From Bacteroidota bacterium (lineage in GTDB: Bacteria; Bacteroidota; Bacteroidia; UKL13-3): a DNA stretch of 7,576 nt. The notes below the pieces were generated by a model that had not been told where the DNA came from, ran no database searches, and saw nothing but the letters and a program-made list of their open reading frames with translations. Both the position numbers and the translations under genes were made by a program. The stretch lies in the NCBI GenBank assembly GCA_947460565.1, contig CANHJJ010000079.1, positions 1 to 7,576 of the forward strand. Direction: 5' to 3'. The first letter of the stretch is position 1. Every line of letters starts with the position of its first letter. Shown one piece after another: positions 1-7,128 of the stretch.

Positions 1-587
1 AAAGCAATGATCACGGCTATAGGGAATAAGATACCAATGCTTCTAAATAAAAGAAGTGATGCACTTACTAGTGAAAGGAATAAATAGAAATATTTTGATT
101 TGGCATTCCCTTTTATGTATATCAATACACCTAAGTTTAGCATAACCGCAAAAGGCAAATCACTCAATATCTCCATCTTAAAATTTAAAAGATAAGGCAG
201 ATAAACTAGCATGAAAGCTGCTAATGCTGCAAACAGTTTTCTGGTTTGTGTTTGCAGTACGGCAAATAATACTAGACCATACAAGAGCAAAAAGAAACTC
301 ATTAAATAGTTATATGCTACTATATTACCATCAAAAAACGGATATACTACTGATAGCAGCAATGGAAAACCCATGGTATAAGCAGGCGGGCCTAACAATG
401 AGTAATCTGGATTGATGATATAACCTGTTTGGCTCTGAGGAATACCTTGTACAATATTCTTAGCTTGATGAAGGTATTGGGCAAAATCATCGCCCCAATC
501 ATGAGTTGATTTGATATTAATAAAAAAAACACCTGCTAAAAATAGCAGGTATAAAGGAGTGAATGGTTTTTGGAAAAATGCCTTCAA
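1..587 (-). CDS. GT-C fold glycosyltransferase, PMT/ArnT-like (partial, C-terminus outside window)
   Basis: N-terminal 195 residues of an integral membrane protein that runs off the left edge. The first hydrophobic segment (about residues 11-25) is followed by a periplasmic loop with HDWGDDFAQYL at 29-39. A paired acid just after the first span, followed by a Tyr and a stretch ending xxG, is the hallmark of GT-C enzymes that take sugar from a lipid-phosphate carrier (PMT_2/GT39-like); in that family the acid acts in catalysis or metal binding. Further spans are visible at about 92-111, 118-135, 143-158, 166-181 and 183-195. The likely role is transfer of a sugar to an envelope lipid, glycan or protein; the acceptor cannot be told. 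The chosen start is TTG at 587 (M-K-A-F-F-Q), preceded by AGAGG at 7 bases. The frame is closed upstream by a TAG and has no ATG before residue 72, which lies after the key motif. It lies 46 nt after the small lipoprotein gene, probably co-transcribed. Family call firm, exact subfamily not. Confidence 0.8.
   Translation of the reverse strand, partial: MKAFFQKPFTPLYLLFLAGVFFINIKSTHDWGDDFAQYLHQAKNIVQGIPQSQTGYIINPDYSLLGPPAYTMGFPLLLSVVYPFFDGNIVAYNYLMSFFLLLYGLVLFAVLQTQTRKLFAALAAFMLVYLPYLLNFKMEILSDLPFAVMLNLGVLIYIKGNAKSKYFYLFLSLVSASLLLFRSIGILFPIAVIIA
522..550 (-). terminator. Terminator-like hairpin inside the glycosyltransferase 5' coding region
   Basis: Read on the minus strand, ACCTGCTA and TAGCAGGT (550-543 and 538-531) form a perfect 8-bp stem with a 4-nt TTTT loop, followed by one G and eight T (529-522). 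This has the form of an intrinsic terminator. However, it lies about 37 nt inside the glycosyltransferase reading frame, where it encodes the first membrane span (YLLFLAGVFF). It may be a chance product of Leu/Ala/Phe codons, or an attenuator lowering expression of the last gene of the unit. The structure is clear; its function is not known. Confidence 0.4.
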
Positions 588-598
588 TGGTTTGCCTC

Positions 599-634
599 TC
601 AAAAATAAGAAAATACAAAACTACTCCAAAACAT
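599..634 (-). other. 11-codon reading frame overlapping the lipoprotein stop (TAATG)
   Basis: The ATG at 634-632 shares its A with the TAA stop of the preceding lipoprotein gene, the classic arrangement for coupled re-initiation. The frame encodes MFWSSFVFSYF and ends at a TGA (601-599), 11 nt before the TTG start of the glycosyltransferase. It could be a leader peptide, the true glycosyltransferase start broken by a missing T in the T5 run just before the TGA, or chance. It is not supported as a separate gene product. Confidence 0.2.
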
Positions 635-1092
635 TAAGGCCTATTCAAAAAAGAGGCATTGGGTAATAAAATAACGACACCACATGTATCAAGACTAAAT
701 TCTGTTTTATTACTACATACAATTTTAAGCTTTAATATTCTATTTGGACTACGTGTAGCGGCAGTAGAAAAGGATGCAATGCTATACGCTGTTCTACCTT
801 TGACAAAACCATTTTCTTCCATTACATAAACAGAATCTTTAAAAGCCATATGCCCTACTTTACCAAAAAACCGAAACATATATCTACATTCAGGCTGGCA
901 ATGAAGCCGTGTCATAGAGTAGATTATTTTATCTTTTAGAATCTCTTTTTTAAAATTTGTTAGGCTAATCGGCACTTTATAAACTGGCCCAAAACCCATA
1001 TCCTTGCCTTGAATCTGTTCAAAATTAATCCGAGGAACTTTTATGGAATATTTCTTAACATGACAAGCAGCCAATGAAACCAATACTATCAA
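634..1092 (-). CDS. Small putative lipoprotein of unknown function, start uncertain
   Basis: 152 residues from the only standard in-frame start, a TTG at 1092. The protein begins with a hydrophobic stretch and the lipobox LAAC, so Cys10 would be lipidated and the mature protein tethered to a membrane. Four other cysteines (65, 69, 126, 137) could pair as two disulfides, fitting a periplasmic or surface location. The family is not recognised. From the TTG the signal peptide has no positively charged N-region, which is odd. The same frame stays open upstream to 1131 and encodes KLRPNPLSFIFCL directly before the hydrophobic core, an ideal N-region. An ATG at 1132-1130 sits exactly where that peptide should begin but is one base out of frame. 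Either translation starts inefficiently at TTG, or an extra base is present (real mutation or sequence error) and the intact protein would have about 165 residues. It is the middle gene of the 1818-to-1 unit. Confidence 0.65.
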   Translation of the reverse strand: MIVLVSLAACHVKKYSIKVPRINFEQIQGKDMGFGPVYKVPISLTNFKKEILKDKIIYSMTRLHCQPECRYMFRFFGKVGHMAFKDSVYVMEENGFVKGRTAYSIASFSTAATRSPNRILKLKIVCSNKTEFSLDTCGVVILLPNASFLNRP

Positions 1093-1155
1093 ACAAAAAA
1101 TAAATGATAAGGGATTAGGTCTTAGCTTCCATTACATGAAGCAATTTAAGGAAAA

Positions 1156-1818
1156 TTATTTATTTGATGGAAGATTATACTGTAAGGCCAACTGCAAAGC
1201 ATTGTAAGTGGTATTACTTTGGTATTTTGTTGACACATTACCTATGCCTAGGCCATAATTCCAAGCTAGGTTTATCCTTGCTTTATTATTTATGGGAATA
1301 CCTATACCCACATAAGTTAAAATACCCTTATCCCAGAAGTTAAAATCCTCACTTACATTATGATTAACACCTAATACTTGTGGATTTGTCCATCCATCGG
1401 CTAGCAAAGAAACATAGCCGCCAAAACCGAGCATACCAATTAACTTGGATGGTTTGTCTTGCTCTTTACTTTTTAACAAAGTTGTTTCAAAGCGAAGCAA
1501 TATTGGAATTTGAAAATAATTTAAATACAAGTTTTGCTGATACCCTCCCACTTTATCTCCAACACTGTTATAATACACCACATCCCCTGTACCACCTTTT
1601 TGCAAATAATCTATACCCGTAATTAAACTTACTTCCTTACGGTATTGGTAAATATAATTAATAGATACACCCCCAGTAAACAAGCTTGAATGATAGATGG
1701 TATTATCATTCATAGCGTTACCATTGCACAGCAGACCCGCACTCAGGTTATGCTTGCTATTGGTTTGGGCATGGCAATAGGATATAATTAAAATAAATAT
1801 GGTTAATGCTGTTTTCAA
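1156..1818 (-). CDS. PorT-like outer-membrane beta-barrel protein
   Basis: 220 residues. A signal peptide (MKTALTIFILIISYCHA, cleavage probably before QT at 18-19) is followed by alternating beta strands rich in Gly and aromatic residues. The central stretch GIDYLQKGG, then LYLNYFQIPILLRF, matches the pattern seen in the Bacteroidota outer-membrane beta-barrel family PF13568 (OMP_b-brl_2, PorT-like), and the length suits a small eight-strand barrel. The last strand ends ALQYNLPSNK, just short of the usual terminal aromatic. The role is unknown: most members are uncharacterised, while PorT itself serves type IX secretion, and similarity at this level does not show that this is PorT. The start is TTG at 1818, the only standard start codon between the upstream in-frame TGA and the signal peptide. 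First gene of a minus-strand unit, with a candidate promoter about 40-70 nt upstream; the next gene begins within 25-65 nt of its stop. Confidence 0.8.
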   Translation of the reverse strand: MKTALTIFILIISYCHAQTNSKHNLSAGLLCNGNAMNDNTIYHSSLFTGGVSINYIYQYRKEVSLITGIDYLQKGGTGDVVYYNSVGDKVGGYQQNLYLNYFQIPILLRFETTLLKSKEQDKPSKLIGMLGFGGYVSLLADGWTNPQVLGVNHNVSEDFNFWDKGILTYVGIGIPINNKARINLAWNYGLGIGNVSTKYQSNTTYNALQLALQYNLPSNK

Positions 1819-1846
1819 TTTAATTAGTTTTCACTTAAAAATTTAA

Positions 1847-1860
1847 TGTGAGATTTCACA
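1847..1860. repeat. Palindrome TGTGA-N4-TCACA, operator candidate
   Basis: TGTGAGATTTCACA has perfect 5-bp arms with a 4-nt centre. It overlaps the downstream end of the candidate -7 box and the predicted transcription start of the barrel gene, where a bound protein would block transcription. The arms equal CRP half-sites, but the spacer is 4 rather than 6, so CRP itself is not claimed. Confidence 0.4.
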
Positions 1861-1888
1861 AACCTAACATTTGATATGTTACAAAAAA
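1859..1888 (-). promoter_or_regulatory. Candidate Bacteroidota-type promoter for the barrel-lipoprotein-glycosyltransferase unit
   Basis: On the minus strand TAGGTTTG (1866-1859) is an exact match to the Bacteroidota -7 element TAnnTTTG. The best upstream TTTG (1885-1882) is only 15 nt away, shorter than the usual 19-21, so the -33 part is weak. Transcription would begin near 1852, giving a leader of about 30-35 nt before the TTG at 1818. It lies in the only sizeable gap (83 nt) between the two minus-strand gene groups. Confidence 0.4.
1865..1881. repeat. Palindrome TAACAT-N5-ATGTTA, operator candidate
   Basis: A perfect 6-bp inverted repeat with a 5-nt centre, lying between the candidate -33 and -7 boxes and separated by 4 nt from the neighbouring palindrome at 1847-1860. 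The arms are AT-rich and there is no T tract after it on either strand, so an operator fits better than a terminator. Confidence 0.3.
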
Positions 1889-1901
1889 TTCAAATCATTT
1901 T

Positions 1902-4778
1902 TTATTTGGCAATTAGCAATTTTCTAGTCTCGCCATATCCTTCTGCTGTAATTAATCTGATAAAATAAATACCTGCTGATAAACTTTGAGTATTAATATA
2001 TTCAATGTGTTCCCCTATCTCTTGGGCTTTATTGTCAATAACATTTAATATTTGATTACCCGACAAGTCAAATACACTTATTGTTACCGATGAGTTTTTT
2101 TCTAAACTATAATACAATTGGGTAAAATCAGTACTTGGGTTAGGGTAAAGATTTATATTAAATGTAGGTTCCTGTGTGGTTGGTAATTCTTGTTTTGGAT
2201 TACTTGAGCTAGTTTTGGAGAATGAGAAATTAGCTTTGTATCCGTTTGTTTGATCATTACAAAAAGCAGCAACTTGTTCACTTGTTAATTCTAAAGATTG
2301 ACTTTGACCATAAATATCATTATGACCTATTTCAATCAACTCTTGAGTTACATTTTTAAAAATATTACTAGAATTTTCATTAGAAATATCTCCAAAAGCT
2401 TGAAGATATAAACTATACCCATTTTGCACACTAATGTCCCCATTTATGACAATTTTATCGGCCACTACATAAATATTGTTACCAACAACTTTGGTAATAT
2501 TATTTGAATTAGGCCCAAAAACAGTTGTACCAAGTAACAAAGTACCTGAATTGTGTTTTAATAGGCTATTTACGTTATAATTTATTGAAATTAAATTAAT
2601 TGACTTATCAACATCGAAAAGATTGTATGTAAAAGCTTGTGTTGTATTAATTTGCTTACCATCAACACCTATTCGATTAAAGTAAACATCTGAGAGTATT
2701 TTCATTCTGACTTTCTTAAGCGTATAGTTTAAGTTAGGTGTTAGAGTAAAAAGATTTTGAACCATGCTAATAAGTATGTTAGGTTCAGGTGCACCTATAG
2801 TTGCATCAAAAACACCATTATATGGCTTTGTAGCTGCATATCTAAATAGATTAGTTGATTTATAGCCAAATAGTATATTTGATACATTTTTAATATCATA
2901 CCATTCGGATAATATAGAAACTCTTTCTCCTATGCTATTAGAATTTGGTGAAATATTGTTTATATGAAAATTACCCTCATGATTAAATGAAGTTTCATAC
3001 TTAGTAACAAAATTTGCTGGATTTTGGTTCATATTTGTTTCGTACTCTAATTCAAAACTAACTCTAATTCTAGTTTTAGAATCGTCAATATCTAGAGCTC
3101 TATTCAGCTTGAATTGTAATGGATTTGTGATTTTAAGAAAAGCACTTGTTTGTTGAGTTTCTTCCCAATAAGCTGAGTTTAATCCTCCATAACTATCTGT
3201 ATAAGTGTTTCTGTTACTTCTTGTAGGGTTTTGGTTAAAATACATTTCAACCGTAGGAGTTCTTAATAGAGCAAAAATACCCGGTGTTTCATTATATGCA
3301 GGGTAATTATGAGCTGTTAAATCACCTATACTAGGTGGTTGAACACCTTGAGATGAAAACTTGGTTACATAAAAATCGCTTTTTTTTGTCAATGTGCCAG
3401 CTATTCTCATTTCTTCAAAGGTAGCGGTTGGCATATTTGGTCTAACTGGAGGTGTTAGAGAACCTAGAAATTGAGCGCTTAATAAATCAAACCCACTACC
3501 TAAAACGCCCTTCGCTGCATTATTTATTGCTTTAGCCCAATCTTCTGCTTCGCTTGCGTCTTTTGGTAATTTAGTATTCGGGTTTAATTGTATTGCATTT
3601 TTAAATATAAAGTCTTTTAACGCTCCTGTTGGGGCTATGAAATTAGCCATCCCATCTATACCTATGGTTTTGACAATACCTAATAATTCTCTTTTTAAAG
3701 TGTTATCCAATGTATTTAAATCTTTTGTTCTTGTATTATAATAATCTAATTGTACTCGATAATTTTCAATCATGCTGTTCAAATTTTTATATATTAAACT
3801 TCCACTCGGAGCATTTGATGATAAAGCGTTTTCGTTCACTGCGCTTTGACTCAAAAAGTCTCCATATATAGGGTTGCCATTCGCATCTTGTAATGGAAGC
3901 ACTGTGCCAATACTATGTCCATATAAGTTAACATCCCATGTATCAAATGTGACAAATCGCATTTCTAATTCAGATTTATGATTGCATATACAAGGGTCGT
4001 AACCTAATTGAACATCACTGCTTGTCCATATAGTAGAGTTATTATCATTTTTGTTTGCTGCCCTGTAGTTTGTTATTTCAGTGGGTTTATCAAGAGGCAA
4101 ATCGAAACCATTTAGATGCCTGAATATACCACTTGCTTGCGTTTGTGTTACACCTGGAGGAGGACTAGGGAATTTCAAAACAAGTTGAACATTTTGAAAA
4201 CTACCTTGGTCTTCTAATACTTTGCCAAACATTCGCATCGTGCCTCTATATTTGTTATAAAGAATAATATAAGGATACCTAGAGTGGGCTGGATTAGAAA
4301 CATAAGGATATATCCTGTTGACATCATAAATATTAATATTTCCATTATGATTTGTGGTTGATTGATTAGGGTAATATCCTGTGTTCATCCATAATAATTC
4401 CCAGCCATCTTGCCAATTAAAATCCCTCATACCAATTGGGTTTGTTGGTTGTTGTAAATAGCTGTACTCTCCTGGCATGTTAAAGCTAAATGGATTTACC
4501 ATTTGGTAATCTTGAGTTTGTGTTGGACTCCAACCTGGTATATTCCAAACGGCATTTTTGTTTAATGGTATTGGGCTAAAAGACGCACCATTATTCAACC
4601 CAATATTAAAAGAATTGAGCCATGGATTTATTTTATTTGAAAAAAGTAAATCCATTTCCGGATTTATTGGATTAGCAGGATTTGTAGAAATACCCTTACC
4701 CGTATAGCAATTATTAGTTTGAGCATTAGTATTATGACAGATACCAATAATCAACAATAGAATTATTTGTTTTTTCAT
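1902..4778 (-). CDS. Large secreted protein with T9SS type A sorting domain
   Basis: 958 residues. Signal peptide at 1-20 (MKKQIILLLIIGICHNTNAQ), a long region of unknown fold, and a T9SS type A C-terminal sorting domain from about 873 to 958. The sorting domain shows NLYPNPS (876-882), VFDLSGNQI (902-910), LSAGIYFIRL (933-942) and a basic end (ETRKLLIAK). In Bacteroidota this domain directs export through the T9SS, is usually removed by the PorU sortase, and the cargo is released or anchored to the surface. The body is rich in Asn, Thr, Tyr and Pro, with no zinc, Ser-His-Asp or sugar-binding motif that I recognise. Residues around 168-190 (IILYNKYRGTMRMFGKV) and 498-517 stand out as motif-like blocks, and 730-800 (GTLLLG, NNIYVVADKIVINGDISV) looks like beta-solenoid turns. 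The ATG lies 3 nt after the lipoprotein stop, so translation is probably coupled. Export route is firm; function unknown. Confidence 0.88.
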   Translation of the reverse strand: MKKQIILLLIIGICHNTNAQTNNCYTGKGISTNPANPINPEMDLLFSNKINPWLNSFNIGLNNGASFSPIPLNKNAVWNIPGWSPTQTQDYQMVNPFSFNMPGEYSYLQQPTNPIGMRDFNWQDGWELLWMNTGYYPNQSTTNHNGNINIYDVNRIYPYVSNPAHSRYPYIILYNKYRGTMRMFGKVLEDQGSFQNVQLVLKFPSPPPGVTQTQASGIFRHLNGFDLPLDKPTEITNYRAANKNDNNSTIWTSSDVQLGYDPCICNHKSELEMRFVTFDTWDVNLYGHSIGTVLPLQDANGNPIYGDFLSQSAVNENALSSNAPSGSLIYKNLNSMIENYRVQLDYYNTRTKDLNTLDNTLKRELLGIVKTIGIDGMANFIAPTGALKDFIFKNAIQLNPNTKLPKDASEAEDWAKAINNAAKGVLGSGFDLLSAQFLGSLTPPVRPNMPTATFEEMRIAGTLTKKSDFYVTKFSSQGVQPPSIGDLTAHNYPAYNETPGIFALLRTPTVEMYFNQNPTRSNRNTYTDSYGGLNSAYWEETQQTSAFLKITNPLQFKLNRALDIDDSKTRIRVSFELEYETNMNQNPANFVTKYETSFNHEGNFHINNISPNSNSIGERVSILSEWYDIKNVSNILFGYKSTNLFRYAATKPYNGVFDATIGAPEPNILISMVQNLFTLTPNLNYTLKKVRMKILSDVYFNRIGVDGKQINTTQAFTYNLFDVDKSINLISINYNVNSLLKHNSGTLLLGTTVFGPNSNNITKVVGNNIYVVADKIVINGDISVQNGYSLYLQAFGDISNENSSNIFKNVTQELIEIGHNDIYGQSQSLELTSEQVAAFCNDQTNGYKANFSFSKTSSSNPKQELPTTQEPTFNINLYPNPSTDFTQLYYSLEKNSSVTISVFDLSGNQILNVIDNKAQEIGEHIEYINTQSLSAGIYFIRLITAEGYGETRKLLIAK

Positions 4779-4781
4779 AAT

Positions 4782-5573
4782 TTATTTTATTAATCTTCCT
4801 TTAAAATGATGTGTCTTATTCTGTAAAGAATATGTACCTTCAATGCTTGTATCAACTGGATTTACTTTTAAAAAGCCATGAGGAACCTGCCAATCAACTC
4901 CTTCTCCTCTCATATAAACAAATGTATTTGTGTTTAACGAACTACTATATGGACCCCAAATGGTATCATGTTTTACATCGGGTCTAAACGCAACACCCTT
5001 ATTGAGATTGACGAAATTTACATTTCCTCTGCAACTGTCTCTAACTGTCCAATTGCCATCTAAAACATTCCAATTGGCAATGGTTATTTCAAATGAATCA
5101 GGCGATTCATTTACCCAAACACCTTTAAAACTATTATTAGTTAAAAAGCTACAGGCTTCATCTGTTGTGCTAAATACTCGTGTAAATGTATCCATTCCAT
5201 TATCTCTTGGAAAACAAGTTTTATTTGGAGTTTTCTGCACTATCAAGGTTACCTGATATTGCCCTGGAGGTACTGTTGACATATTCCTTATAAAACTTTT
5301 GGTATAAAGTGTTTCTGCTCCTAAAATCCAAGTGTATTTCGCATTTTCAATTAAAGCATCAAATCTAATAGAGCCATTCGAAAAGATATCAGTTGGCTCC
5401 ACAATAAATGTATCTTTATTATCAAAGTTTCTACCCATATATTGAGCCATTTCAATTATTGCTTTTACCTCTTCTTGATTCGCACAAGGGTTCTCCGGCA
5501 CTATATCCTCATAGCTGCAAGTGCTGCATAGCAGGGTGCAAAGTATGCTTAGATTGTATAAATAGTTTTTCAT
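4782..5573 (-). CDS. Lipoprotein with PKD-like domain, probably surface exposed
   Basis: 263 residues from the ATG at 5573. The alternative GTG at 5594 adds seven residues (MLKKPLI) in front of a complete signal peptide and is less likely. A hydrophobic segment ends in STC, making Cys19 the probable lipid-bearing residue; the fit to the lipobox is imperfect (C-S-T-C) and Cys16 is an alternative. After Cys19 comes SYEDIVPE: acids soon after the lipid cysteine resemble the lipoprotein export signal that sends some Bacteroidota lipoproteins to the cell surface, though the match is loose. Residues about 55-135 look like a PKD or related Ig-like beta sandwich: KYTWILGAE (79-87), then PPGQYQVTLIVQK (102-114). 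Residues 145-263 form a second beta-rich part (FKGVWVNES, IEGTYSL, HHFKGRLIK) that may be lipocalin-like; this is a guess from strand pattern only. It sits between the 500-aa and 958-aa secreted proteins (36 and 3 nt gaps), which suggests a shared surface structure. Confidence 0.75.
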   Translation of the reverse strand: MKNYLYNLSILCTLLCSTCSYEDIVPENPCANQEEVKAIIEMAQYMGRNFDNKDTFIVEPTDIFSNGSIRFDALIENAKYTWILGAETLYTKSFIRNMSTVPPGQYQVTLIVQKTPNKTCFPRDNGMDTFTRVFSTTDEACSFLTNNSFKGVWVNESPDSFEITIANWNVLDGNWTVRDSCRGNVNFVNLNKGVAFRPDVKHDTIWGPYSSSLNTNTFVYMRGEGVDWQVPHGFLKVNPVDTSIEGTYSLQNKTHHFKGRLIK

Positions 5574-5609
5574 GATTAATGGTTTCTTTAGCACAAATAT
5601 GAAACCTAT

Positions 5610-7112
5610 TTATTTATTTTTTTGCATGGCTTCTTTTAAAGCATCAATTTCTTTTTGCTGTTGTATAATGTATAAAGTTAATTCTTCCACTTTCTCTAAT
5701 AAAGTCATTTGAAAACTAGCCACATCAATTTGGTTATCGTTGTTTTTAATATCTGCTGCACTAGGCACATTAGGCAAGTGGTGCTTGGCTCTAACAAATT
5801 TATCCAAATCAGGTACACTTAATAAATGGTAGTTTTTTTCAAATACATAATCTGCAACTATATTTGATACAACCATTATTTTTTTTGCATAAGTATTGCC
5901 ACCATTGTCTACTTTAAATATGTTCACTCCATTGGGGTCTTTAATTAGTAAAGCATTATTTACACCTAGATAACCAGATTGGATATGCAACACTGCCTCT
6001 GGGGTTGTAGCATTTAACAATACACATCCATTAGCTTGTACTTTAAACCTAATATTTCCCTCTAATGTATTATCTCCACTCGTATTATTTGCTTCAATTT
6101 GAAATAAAGATTGTGTACCACCACCAAAACCTCCTTTTAACCTTAATAATCGAGCTGTGCCCGTAGGATTATAAATAAATTGAGTAAGGGCATTTGTGTT
6201 ATTAGAAACCTCAAATTTTGCTCCTACTAAACTGCTTGCACTGCCTATATATGCATTATTAAGAACCGATATTTTATTATTAAAAACACCTATTTGCCCA
6301 GAAATGGTATTGCCTGCCGTTACATTGTTGCTTGCCGTAATGTTGGGTGCTACCAATGCATTACTTATATTTAAATTGTTGTTAACCGTTAAATCGTGTC
6401 CTACAACTAAATCGTTATCAAATATACTTGGCATACTAGCATGAAAAGTACCATGAACATCCAATTTATAAGATGGCTGGTTAGTTCCGTTAGCTCCAAA
6501 CCCATCGCCTATACCCACATTACCCGTGGTTTTGCGGCCAGCAGAGGCACCCACAAACAAAGTGGGAATATCACTATTAAATCCAATGCTTAAACTATTA
6601 GGTTCATCACATGCTTGCAATTGAGTTGTAGCGTCAACACCTGTTCCAATCACAAATCCACCAGCGTTTCTACCATTATCAAAATAGATATTTCGCCCTA
6701 ATGCAAAGAATAAGGCATGATTAGAGGGCGCATCAATATTAGTTCCAATGGCATATGAATTATCCATATCAATGGCTCCAATTGTATTATCTAATCCAAT
6801 AGAAAAACAATTAGTACTATTCATAGTGGTTCTGTAGCCTATAGCAAAGTTATTAAATTGTTGAAAGGTGTTAGTGTTTCCTATACTTACATTATATCCA
6901 ATACTTGGATTTCCTTGTGATATTGCCATTGCCTCTTGGCCATTGTATAGCATCATTAAATTATTAATATTACTATTCGCATCCGTTCCAATAATGCCTG
7001 TTTTAGGTGTATTAATTATAGTATTACCATTAATATTCCAAGTTTGCGCTTTTAACAGGTTACAAATAATTATGGATAAAAGAATCGAAAGAGATAGTCT
7101 TAATTTTTTCAT
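5610..7112 (-). CDS. Secreted fibre-like protein with YadA-type head repeats and C-terminal coiled coil
   Basis: 500 residues, first gene of the operon. Signal peptide at 1-22 (...IICNLLKA, cleaved before Q23). Residues about 65-205 hold repeated xIG motifs (SIGN 76, AIGY 90, SIGL 104, AIGT 121, ALGR 137, VIGT 154, SIGF 175). The first three are exactly 14 residues apart, the period of the YadA-like trimeric adhesin head (left-handed beta roll). Residues 215-290 form short Asn-rich turns (LTVNNNLNI, PNITASNNVTAGNTISG) likely to be a stalk or solenoid. Residues about 408-500 match a C-terminal region common on Bacteroidota secreted fibre proteins: DYVFEKNYHLLSVPDLDKF, HLPNVPSA, then LLEKVEELTLYIIQQQKEI, ending in a predicted coiled coil that could trimerise the chain. 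That region is often grouped with tail-fibre or S74-like domains, but no S74 autocleavage motif (Ser-Asp with Lys) is visible. No T9SS sorting domain is seen, so anchoring is unclear. Probably an adhesin or surface fibre (inference). Confidence 0.8.
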   Translation of the reverse strand: MKKLRLSLSILLSIIICNLLKAQTWNINGNTIINTPKTGIIGTDANSNINNLMMLYNGQEAMAISQGNPSIGYNVSIGNTNTFQQFNNFAIGYRTTMNSTNCFSIGLDNTIGAIDMDNSYAIGTNIDAPSNHALFFALGRNIYFDNGRNAGGFVIGTGVDATTQLQACDEPNSLSIGFNSDIPTLFVGASAGRKTTGNVGIGDGFGANGTNQPSYKLDVHGTFHASMPSIFDNDLVVGHDLTVNNNLNISNALVAPNITASNNVTAGNTISGQIGVFNNKISVLNNAYIGSASSLVGAKFEVSNNTNALTQFIYNPTGTARLLRLKGGFGGGTQSLFQIEANNTSGDNTLEGNIRFKVQANGCVLLNATTPEAVLHIQSGYLGVNNALLIKDPNGVNIFKVDNGGNTYAKKIMVVSNIVADYVFEKNYHLLSVPDLDKFVRAKHHLPNVPSAADIKNNDNQIDVASFQMTLLEKVEELTLYIIQQQKEIDALKEAMQKNK

Positions 7113-7128
7113 ATTGATAAGTTTTAGA

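Noticed and set aside
224..415. 63-residue plus-strand reading frame
   Set aside because: It lies antisense to the glycosyltransferase, whose frame encodes membrane spans and the DD motif; no start signal or recognisable family.
1380..1622. 80-residue plus-strand reading frame
   Set aside because: Antisense to the barrel gene, which has clear signal peptide and barrel motifs.
1847..1860. CRP binding site
   Set aside because: The arms match TGTGA/TCACA, but the spacer is 4 nt instead of 6; kept only as a generic palindrome.
1819..1901. Intrinsic terminator after the 958-aa gene
   Set aside because: The only hairpin (1865-1881) is AT-rich with a 6-bp stem and is not followed by a T run on the minus strand.
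4930..5256. 108-residue plus-strand reading frame
   Set aside because: Antisense to the PKD-like lipoprotein gene; the composition shows no family features.
5574..5594. Upstream GTG start for the PKD-like lipoprotein
   Set aside because: The ATG at 5573 already gives a complete lipoprotein signal peptide; seven extra residues are not needed.
5610..5900. S74 intramolecular chaperone peptidase domain on the fibre protein
   Set aside because: The C-terminal region resembles the Bacteroidota DYVF/HLPNVPSA type, and no Ser-Asp plus Lys autocleavage motif could be seen.
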